From: Cryptomeria japonica | Lineage: Eukaryota > Streptophyta > Pinopsida > Cupressales > Cupressaceae | Assembly: GCF_030272615.1 (NCBI RefSeq) | Contig: NC_081405.1 | Coordinates: 27,296,272 to 27,360,271 of the forward strand | Direction of reading: 5' to 3' | DNA: 64,000 nt | Part shown: positions 55,287 to 64,000 of the stretch, piece after piece | Position numbering within the stretch: position 1 is the first letter of the stretch | How the letters are laid out: each line of letters opens with the position of its first letter | Notes under the pieces: generated by a model | Told to the model about the DNA's origin: nothing | Databases searched by the model: none | Seen by the model: only the letters and a program-made list of their open reading frames with translations | Translations under genes and position numbers: made by a program

Positions 55287-58200
55287 ATGGGAAATTGTTG
55301 GGGCGCTCGTGTCAAGGCTGAAAATTTCTTTTCTGGTACTGGTAAGCTTCATGGACCTTTCCATTAAAGCCCAATTCGAATTTTACAGAACCCATGATTT
55401 GTTTTTGAACTGAAATGGTCTGTTTGATGCAGTTGTTGCAGAAAATCAAAGACCAAAATGATCTTCTTTTTTAAATTTTTTGCTTCAATTTTTCCTTGGG
55501 TGAATGTTAGCAGTGAGGCCCATAAGTCATTAAGGGAATATGATTAGAATTCTGCAGTACCATGCCATGCTTTTGAAGATGTTTTTCTGTTTTTAGATGG
55601 AGGTAATCAACGAGGGCATTTTTTCAAAAGTGGAGATTGAATCCTGTAGTACCCATGATATGAGTTTGAGGAATTCTATATGATATCTGTATAAGGAGGC
55701 AATGGACCCAGAACCCATTTTATAGAAATGAAATTGAATTCTGCAGTGCCCATGTTCTTTTTGTTGGATAAATGTAGACCTTGTGGCCCCTGCATGTAAT
55801 AAACCATAGCTTTTCTGCCAATATCAGACTGGGTTTGTCTCTTTTTGTCAGTGAATTTTTCACGCCTGATAGATCTTTATACCTGTCAAGCTTTGTGAGC
55901 ATCTGAACCATATGTTGACTAAGTCCTTGGCTTGTTGACAGATTGCCAAGCCCCAATTCTTGTGATGTTAATGATGTTTGAACCATTTGCAGTATGAACT
56001 AGCGACGAATCTCTATAAAAAGTTATAGATTTCATTTACATATATACAAACATTTGAAACCTTTTTAACCGCGTTTTCTGTTGTGTTGAACCTTACATTT
56101 TTTTTGTTTCATATTCTGCCATTACCGACAGCATGCTTTTCGTTTTATTGGGAAGGATAACTTAAAAGCTTTTCGTATGCGTTAGATAAACGTAGGCAAC
56201 GAGGCCCCTGTGATTCATTTCACAGAAGAAAGAAGGAAAATGGAAAAAAAAAAAAAAAAATTTAAAAATGTAGTCCTGCTGTACCCCTGTTCTGTTTTTG
56301 ATGATTTTGTTGTTAGATATATGCCTTAACAAGATTGCTTCTGGAATCAACTGTGTATTTTTTTGAGTCGACATTTTATTACCGAGTAAAACTCGGTTTA
56401 TATGAATTCAAGTTAAATTAAGCAGTGTTCTAAATATGGTGGTTATGTTTGGTAGCAACCTTGAAGCCCTTTTATGGCGTTGGTTTAAATAAGACGTTTA
56501 TGCATTCTTATTGCTATTTTTATTATGGTGGTGGTGTTTGTGATTGTTGGCTGGATTGTTATTTGATGAAATGTTTTTCGTGATGTACAGGCAAATCAAA
56601 GCCTGCTACTCAGAATGGGAAATGCCATGTAAACTGCAATCCGCCCTCGAGCATTAGCAATGACAGTCCCCCCTCTCCAACCACTGAGGGGGAAATTCTT
56701 CAGAAATCTAATTTGAAGAGTTTCAGCTTCATAGAGCTCAAAAATGCTACCAGAAATTTTCGGCCTGACAGTGTCTTGGGTGAGGGGGGTTTTGGCTGTG
56801 TTTTTAAGGGATGGATTGATGAACATGAATTCGTTGCAACAAAGCCAGGAATGGGCCTGGTAATAGCTGTAAAGAAGTTGAACCAAGAAGGTTTGCAAGG
56901 GCATAAGGAATGGCTGGTAAGTATTTTGTTTTCCTGTAATGTGTGTGGAGATTTTTCTTTTAATTTTTTAAAAAGGACAAAATAAAAACTAGAAGGATTG
57001 ATCACTATTTTATGCTGGTTTTCTCAGATACTTTTCACATTTTGTTACTGTCATTTCTTTCTTGCAGTCTTACTCTTTGGCATTTCGCCAAGGGTACTTT
57101 GTTGGTTTATTTTTCTTTGTATTGACTGGTTAGTATAAAGGATTTGGAGTAGTTTGTGACTTGCTTTATTTGATGTGTTTATAGGCGGAGGTGAATTACC
57201 TGAGCCGGCTTCATCATCCAAATCTTGTGAAGCTGATAGGATACTGTGTGGAGGATGATCACCGCCTCTTGGTGTATGAGTTTATGCCTAAAGGGAGCTT
57301 GGAGAACCATCTGTTTAGACGTATGTGAAAAATGTCTTTTCTCTGATTTTTTCTGTTTATGGGTTCTTTAAAAGTCTAAAATAAGTAACTGCTTTAAAAA
57401 TCATTATGGATCTTTGTCTGTGCTTCAATAATCTATGACTATTAATAAAGGAGTTGAAGGTAAATAGCTTACGAAGCTATTCTGGCCTCAGTTTATCAAG
57501 AGTTGTTAAGGTTGTATTTTTGTGTCATGTATTTTAGATATACATGCAGCATCTCTGTAGAAATTGGCCTTGCAAATTAAGATGGTAGTTAATATCACTG
57601 GCATTAGCATTTCAAGCACAAGGTAAACACATAGTTTAACCTTGCAGCCTGGTATTTAAGGCTTGGAATTTGACCTTATAAATCAGAGCTACTGTAAATG
57701 GTGTGCTTGGAGAACCTAGTGAGTGCAATCCCCACCCAATTTCAGTTCTATCCACCATACGGGGACAAGACACCAAAGGCAGAGAGATTATGCGGTGATG
57801 GGGAACCTTGTTTTTATCCTCCAGTTCCATGAAACCAAAAGACCTTAATCTAGATAAATTAGTGACAAACAAGTAATTGCCTTTTGAAGTTTGGTAAAGA
57901 CGCAACATTAAACTGATCAGCTTTTGTAGTACATGTGTCTAGCTAGTGCCATGTTGTTATTGATCCATTCAATCCTTTGAATTCGACTGATTCTTTTATT
58001 CCATCATATGCAGGAAGTTCTCATTTCCAACCTCTTTCTTGGCTTCTACGAATCAAAATAGCTGTTGGGGCTGCCAAAGGGCTTGCTTTTCTACATCGTG
58101 CAGAAAGTCAAGTTATATATAGAGATTTCAAGGCATCAAATGTTCTTCTTGATTCAGTATGTCAACAAACAGCCCTTCTTATGGCATTATTTATCTTTTA

Positions 58201-59028
58201 ACAAGATTACTGAACTATTTCTTTCAGTTGATCTGTCTTCTGTTAATCTTGGGTGTATTTTCTGTACCTGACCGAGTAACTTCGGTTGTTTTCAAAGAAT
58301 TATAATGCAAAGCTCTCAGATTTTGGACTAGCCAAGGATGGCCCAAAAGGAGATAAAACACACGTATCTACAAGGGTCATGGGAACCTATGGCTATGCTG
58401 CTCCAGAATATCTAGCTACAGGTTCTTCTCATTTAATTGCTACAGTTTGTAGTTAAATTGACCTTAAAAAGGATTGTTGTGGCCTTTGAGTATTCTATTT
58501 ACTCAATCTACTTCAGTTTTTCTGTGAATTTTAACTGATGCTTGATAAATCTGTGGATTCTATTCACCAGGTCATTTGACAACAAGGAGTGATGTTTACA
58601 GCTTTGGAGTTGTCCTTCTGGAACTCCTCTCTGGGCGCCGCATTATAGACAAGAACAGACCTATAGGTGAACAAAATCTTGTGGAATGGGCAAAACCTTA
58701 TATGAATGATAAACGTAAAGTATATCAGATCATGGACACCAGATTGAATGGTCAATACTCAATCAAGGGAGCCCATACTGCATCCACACTTGCTCTCAAA
58801 TGCCTTAATCCAGAGCCGAAGTGTAGGCCTCATATGAAAGAAGTAGTTGAAACACTGGAGCAGTTGGAGAAAAACAAAGATATGGCAAAGTATTCTCGAC
58901 CCAACCAATTGCAAAAGGTTCAGCCTGCTAATCTCAACACTCGGAGCATAAATCATCCCTCCCATGGTAATCCAAGGCCAGGTGAATATGTACTCTGCCC
59001 ACCTCAAAAATCTCCCCATTTGAGGTGA
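55287..59028 (+). CDS. Receptor-like cytoplasmic kinase, subfamily VII (PBS1-like/APK1 type)
   Basis: Six exons with GT-AG introns and matching phases: 55287-55341, 56591-56916, 57185-57320, 58014-58156, 58298-58421, 58571-59028; 1242 nt, 413 residues, TGA stop. The N terminus [12 protein letters not shown] has Gly2 for N-myristoylation and Cys4 for palmitoylation, so it should sit at the plasma membrane. Kinase domain about 75-360: Gly loop GEGGFGCV (82-89), Lys113, alpha-C Glu129, YRDFKASN (catalytic Asp210, RD kinase), DFG 228-230, activation loop [19 protein letters not shown]. Members relay signals from cell-surface receptors in immunity or growth; the specific role is not shown. Intron 5 has a weak donor (GTTCTT). 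No damage is visible. Confidence 0.93.
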
Positions 59029-59390
59029 ATCTGCATTACAACATTGACACATTCACAACTCATACGGTGATGAATTGTTGGGTATGTAATTTAGCTAGAA
59101 GGGGCTTGTATCTCTCAACATTATGGATTGAGGTGATTGATTCCTTGGCACAGGAGAGAGGATGGGGTTTTATACTACTGATTTTTTTTTTAATTTACAA
59201 AAGGGCTTTTGATGCTTCTTGTAACCCTTTTTCATGTCTGTTAAAGTACAGTTGTTTTCATGAAAAATTCAGACATTGGACAAGGTTATGTTAATAATCA
59301 GTTACATTTGTTGGGAAAATTTCAGTCGGGCTGTTGATCAAAGGCTTTTTGTACGGTATGGATAAATGGTTTGCATTCACAACAATGATT
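59029..59390 (+). other. 3' flank (probable 3' UTR) of the kinase gene
   Basis: Non-coding. Candidate poly(A) signals are weak (for example AATAAT near 59292). No other feature seen. Confidence 0.4.
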
Positions 59391-59394
59391 CTGA

Positions 59395-59610
59395 GTAGTA
59401 GGTGTGATAGAAATTGTAACTATGACTATGTCAAATGAACTTTAATTTCGGACTGGCAAGATGATTTAACTTTCAATATGGTGTGGAAATTTTTTTATTC
59501 TTTGGTGGAAACATAATCAAGACTTTCATTGACAAAAAGGCTCCTCCTAAAGTTATTCCTTTGTGGAATTCACAATTTTCCCACACCATATTAACAACTA
59601 AGATAATAAG
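59395..59610. repeat. Dispersed repeat, copy A
   Basis: About 215 bp similar to 61985-62190. Both share TTTCATTGACAAAAAGGCTC preceded by GGTGGAAA(C/T)ATAAT(C/T)AAGA and followed by TTTTCCCAC(A/C)CCATATTA. Nature unknown. Confidence 0.6.
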
Positions 59611-61184
59611 TCATGCACTGTTTAAATCTTTAGGGAGATGCCTAGTAAAATGGAAGGTGTTTTACGTTTTAAGAGGAATTTATCAATGTTGATAATATAT
59701 AAATCTCTTTCTTTTTTTTTTCAGGATTTTTCATCCATAAAGTCGTTTTATATATCCGGTAAGGGAGGACAAGTCTTAAGCTGAAACTTCTTTGGTTAAG
59801 AGCCAAGGATTGAGGGGTATCCATTTTGCCTAATTCGTTTGGGGCACAATCCCGGCCTCATCTCTTATGATGTTGGAGCCTTACACACAGCAAGATTTGA
59901 TCTCTAGTTGACTCATTAAGAACCTTTCAACTTCACTAGCAGATCGAAGACCCATTAACACATATAAAAGTTGGATCTCAATCTATTCTCAATTTTGACA
60001 AGAATCATATCTTAAGATAATAATTGTCACTCTACATAGGCATGTTGAACTTTGATGGAATGAACAACCTTAAGCAATGAAAATCTACCACCCTTGTGTT
60101 AGAACATCATTATCTTTGAAACTTAAGTGATTAATTAAAACACGAAGTTAGGGAAAAATGGCAAACAAAAACGTCAGTTCATAGAATGATACTTCATACA
60201 AAATGCAACATTTAATGTTCACACTTGTCAAACATCCTTATTCATGGATGTGAACATTTTGAATTTGTAAAATCTAGTATCCTTTTCTTAATGTGTTCTC
60301 CACAAATACTTAAGATTTAATAAAATTCAAAAAATGACCAATGATAATAAAATTGCAAAACCCTAGTGAACTAGAGGATACTTCTAATACGATTACCAAA
60401 CATCTAGATCTACCAGCCATCTCTTAAAACACTTCGAATTTTTCAAATGAAAATGTATCTCTAGTAGTGAATTATCAAGACAAGGATATGTTTTGCCATA
60501 ACACCAAAATATCCATCCTTAAGCTTGTTAGTTATAAAGGTTATAGAGAATTCTACTAGATAGTTGGATAGGATAAAACCCTAATAACATATTTCACATG
60601 TCCAAATCCAAGTCAATGTAAGATTCACTTAGCAAGAGGGTATACTTGAACACAACTATTCTAACATTAGTCAATTTTGTTCAAGATTAATAATTATTCA
60701 CTTAGCAAGAGGGTATACTTGAACACAACAAATATCCTAACGTCCAAACAAATCTAGTATAATAGGTCTTGTTAGAAATTAAAAATAGAATTTGATTCGA
60801 TGATGATATATTTTTTATTTCCTTTTTTAAAGTGTTGTTGTATTATGTCAAGTAAATGAAATATGAACTCAAAGGAGTAACACCCTCTTCTAAGAGCAAC
60901 TCAACATAAGATAATATCTTAGACATAGATATTGGACATGTGAATATGGATGACTTCAAACATTGAATTGCTACTAATACATGCAATTGGTATAGCTTTT
61001 AATATGGTAAAGAATAAAATTGGTAAATCTATTGGCTTTCCTATCACATTACAATGCGTATAGTTAATAATGGAATGTGCCAAAAACTATGATCAAAGGC
61101 AAAGGATGGTAGTTTAAGAGGGAAGAGTCTTTGGTTGAGATTTTTTAAAATGTGTTGCCCTTAGTTTTAAATTTGAGAAATTTT
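59611..61184. other. Intergenic, AT-rich, no gene seen
   Basis: Contains a 34-bp exact direct repeat at 60623-60656 and 60696-60729 (core CTTAGCAAGAGGGTATACTT). A stretch at about 59950-59998 reappears at about 63905-63950. No protein domain recognised. Confidence 0.5.
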
Positions 61185-61588
61185 AAACATTTTGCATTAA
61201 ATTAGTGAATATCACCATGTGTTAAACCTATCCATTACGGCAACATATTTGAGTTAGTGGTTCTTGTTTGTAAATGTACTTAACCAACATCAAACATTTG
61301 CATTAAATTGGTGAATATCATTGTGCGTTAAACCTGTCCATTATGACAACAAATTTGAGTTAGTGGTTCTTGTTTGTAAATGTACTTAACCAACATTAAA
61401 CATTTGCATTAAATTGGTGAATATCACTGTGCGTTAAACCTATCCATTACGACAACAAATTTGAGTTAGTGGTTCTTGTTTGTAAATGTACTTAACCAAC
61501 ATCAAACATTTGCATTCAATTGTTGAATATCACTCTACGTTAAACATATCCATTACGACAACATATTTGAGTTAGTGGTTCTTGTATG
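61185..61588. repeat. 106-bp tandem repeat, almost four copies
   Basis: Copies start AAACATTT(T)GCATT at 61185, 61292, 61398 and 61504, periods 107, 106 and 106. Each contains TTGAGTTAGTGGTTCTTGT. The last copy is shortened. Confidence 0.9.
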
Positions 61589-62960
61589 ATGTTGGAGTTG
61601 CATGTTTCCTCTCCCCACTTTGACCTGGTATGTCCCAAATAATTAAATAAAGAGATCCACTCAAATTACAAGAACAAAATTTCATGGAGGCATCTATGAC
61701 TATATTGTGTTCAACATAAAAAAAATTAGATAAAAATTCCTTTTCAATTTTTTATTTTTTTTTAATTTACAAAATTTCACCAAACTAATTAACAAACAAT
61801 ATTTTGTAAAAGATGAAACAAAACACATAACAAGATGCTTCATGGAACTATCATATACAAGCTGACCAAGTTCCAAATTGAAAAAAAATACATTCAATCA
61901 AAATTTATTGCATTTTAATATTCTTGAAGTCTTATATTTTCCTTTGTGAAAAAAATAAATAATGAATATGATTAAGGGCGGTCGGTGTAATATAAAGTTG
62001 AACTTTGACTATGCTAAACGTGCCATAATTTCAGAATAGCAAGATGAGTCAATATATTAATATTGAGTGGAATTCAATGATTTCATGGTGGAAATATAAT
62101 TAAGATTTTCATTGACAAAAAGGCTCCCAATAAAGTTCTTCCTATTGGAGTAGCAATTTTTCCCACCCCATATTACTCACTAAAATAAAATTTCCCTAAA
62201 TTTATTGATTTTAATAACTTTTAAAGTCTTTTAAATTGCATTGGTTTGTAGGATTTATTAAGCTTAATATTTAAATTCCATTAAAACATGTTAATTTATA
62301 AGGTAATATTTATTTAATTTGGCTGTAAATTTGAAATAGTGAAAAGTAGGTGGTAATTGGGTCATTACTTTACATTATGAGAATTTATGAAACTCAATAA
62401 ATAATGAAGTCGAAAGTCAATTAGCTAATTTAAAAATAAAAATAAAAACTATGAAAAATAAATGCTAGATTTATAAGCTTAGATACATTATGCTATAGAA
62501 ATATATTTATAAATATATATAGAAATAAAATAAAAAATATTTTAACAAGGAAAAAAAATGGAATAATTGAAATGACATCCAATAGAAATTAAATTGGAAT
62601 TTCAATAGAGAATTATGACACAATAATGTTGGATTGTGACAACAAGAAAACAATAAAATAAGGAAAAAACAAGAAAGCGAATCATATCTAATCTTTTAGA
62701 AATAAAACATTTTTTTTAATCTTTGAAAGGAAATTCCTAATTTCTTCAAAGGAATAAATCTAGTTTTTCTATTTGAAGTGATGATTGTTATCTAGAAGAT
62801 ATTATATATATCTTTGTTGTCTTGAAGGCAATTTCATTGTGAAATGTAAGAACAAATTGATATAGCAGCAATTGTGAAGATTGCAATTATTTTTCTCTTG
62901 GCAATAAGAATATCGATGCCTTGCCCCATGGATGTTTCCTTGGCAAATTGTCAAGGTTTT
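61589..62960. other. Intergenic, AT-rich; dispersed repeat copy B at 61985-62190
   Basis: No gene seen. The second copy of the dispersed repeat (see 59395-59610) lies at 61985-62190. The 62200-62660 part is about four-fifths A+T with no structure I can name. Confidence 0.5.
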
Positions 62961-63485
62961 ACCATGTAAATCAATGTCTTTTCAATTATTTTGTTCTTCC
63001 ATTTCATTTTTGGAGTGGTCGTTAGTGGCTTTAGCAAAGAAAACTATGATTGGTAAAATTCTCTAGTATCTAACCTACCAAGGAAAAATATTGAAAAATA
63101 GATCTTCTTCTCCTAGATATCCTCTATCCAAGTTAAGTTCTTCCCCAAGGGATTTTCCATTATAGAATTTTTTAATGAAGAGGAACAAGAAAGTATACTT
63201 GGTGGGGGGTCTATGGTTTATGGAAGTTACAAGTCTTTCTATCATGAAATGATCTTTGAATTTTGACCACATGAGCTTTCATATCCCAAAGATCCCAACC
63301 TAGATTCAACTTTACAACTTACGTGAGAAGTATTAAGATTCTTTCATTCTTGAACGAATAAGAGCTTCCTTGGGCAAATTTTTGAATCGTGATGAAGAAA
63401 TATTGCAAGGAGAATCTAGAGCCTATGGAAGAATGTGCACCCTTAAGGACCATTGACTTTCTTCTCTCTCATGGTAGACTATGCA
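62961..63485 (+). pseudogene. LINE ORF1-like (DUF4283) remnant
   Basis: The + strand shows FFPKGFSIIEFFNEEEQESI, then after a frameshift in a G run GGLWFMEVTSLSIMK, stop, SLNFDHMSFHIPKIPT, stop, IQLYNLREKY, stop, DSFILERIRASLGKF and LNRDEEILQGESRAYGRMC. This is the DUF4283 pattern of plant L1-type ORF1 proteins (PWFMxGxxLxIxxW, FDP, LP.E.W....L..I...LG..L..D..T......AR.C). All three stops fall where Trp is usual. No RT/endonuclease ORF2 is in the window. The upstream limit is approximate. Confidence 0.65.
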
Positions 63486-64000
63486 AAACTAGAGATTATT
63501 TTTTAATAAACTACAAAGCAAACTTTTCAAATGTGAAAGATTTCCAAAATCCTCTAAGGATTCCTCAACCCACTATGGTCCCCTCTTCAGAGGCCAACCC
63601 CTCCCTCTCTAGATTGGAAATGCATCTTTCTCCTCCTCACCTACCATATAAGGCAAATCAAGTTCTAAATATTTCATCTCCACCTTTGAATCAGAGCTCT
63701 CTTTGGATCACATCAAATGATAAGACCATTCCAAAATAAGTTATAGAAATATAATGATCAAATTGAAGAAAAATTGAAGGTGAAAAGGATATATTCATTC
63801 CAATTTCATCTACAATAGATCACAATATGAGTCAAAGAAAATAAAGGCCAATTGTAGTCATGTTACAAGGTGAAGTAGAAAATCGATGAAGTCACCTTAG
63901 AAGATATAAAAGTTGGATGTCTCAATCTATTCTTAATTTTGACAAGAAAACTAAAAGTGGGGGGAAGGGTCCCATACAAGTACCATGAAAAAACAATCAT
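63486..64000. other. Right end of window, no gene seen
   Basis: A 116-codon frame at 63389-63739 overlaps the LINE remnant in another frame and has no recognised domain. At about 63905-63950 the phrase ATATAAAAGTTGGAT...CTCAATCTATTC repeats 59959-59995. Confidence 0.4.

Noticed and set aside
63389-63739. 116-codon + strand frame
   Set aside because: It overlaps the DUF4283 remnant in another frame and has no recognisable motif.

Overview
This window looks like nuclear DNA of a seed plant with a large, repeat-rich genome. A conifer or other gymnosperm is my guess; the sequence does not settle the species. One gene looks intact and host-encoded: a six-exon receptor-like cytoplasmic kinase of subfamily VII at 55287-59028 on the + strand. 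Almost everything else is transposable-element DNA. There is no sign of bacterial operons, CRISPR or plasmid functions.

Region 1 to about 45 kb is a stack of nested LTR retrotransposons. The oldest layer (G1) is a Tat-type Ty3/gypsy element on the - strand. It survives in three pieces: 1-2783, 32723-34791 and about 42244-45028. Its gag, protease, G-patch, RT, dual RNase H and integrase segments still line up across the insertions. A SIRE-like Ty1/copia element (C1, 2784-32722, + strand, target duplication CTTTC) interrupts it. C1 is interrupted by a small non-autonomous LTR element (T, 6021-29019, - strand, ATTAC). T is interrupted inside one LTR by a deleted gypsy element (G2, 8227-28931, + strand, ATAAG). 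G2 contains a gag-protease-only gypsy element (G3, 11076-18566, + strand, ACCTC) and a solo LTR related to T (27237-27598, TAGCA). A second copia element (C2, 34792-42243, + strand, ATGTA/GTGTA) sits in the gag-protease part of G1.

Region 45-53.5 kb holds a fragment of a - strand copia element (C4, gag start, primer site and LTR) and a decayed but complete-length copia element (C3, 46655-53449, + strand, GTAAA).

Region 53.5-64 kb is the kinase gene with its flanks. The downstream flank has short dispersed duplications, a 106-bp tandem repeat (61185-61588) and a decayed LINE ORF1 (DUF4283-type) remnant near 63.0-63.5 kb.

The most unusual material is inside G2 and G3. G2 lacks RT and most of integrase, but between its integrase tail and 3' LTR it carries a decayed ORF on the opposite strand resembling a plant mobile domain (PMD/MAIN-like) protein. 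Upstream of both gag (sense) and the PMD ORF (antisense) lie arrays of the same short motif, roughly GCGTCTGTG. G3 keeps one long frame (13354-16785) broken by a single TAG between gag and a protease-like region; it has no RT or integrase. Its leader repeats a module of its own LTR. I located all boundaries by eye, from matching LTR ends, target-site duplications, primer sites and polypurine tracts.
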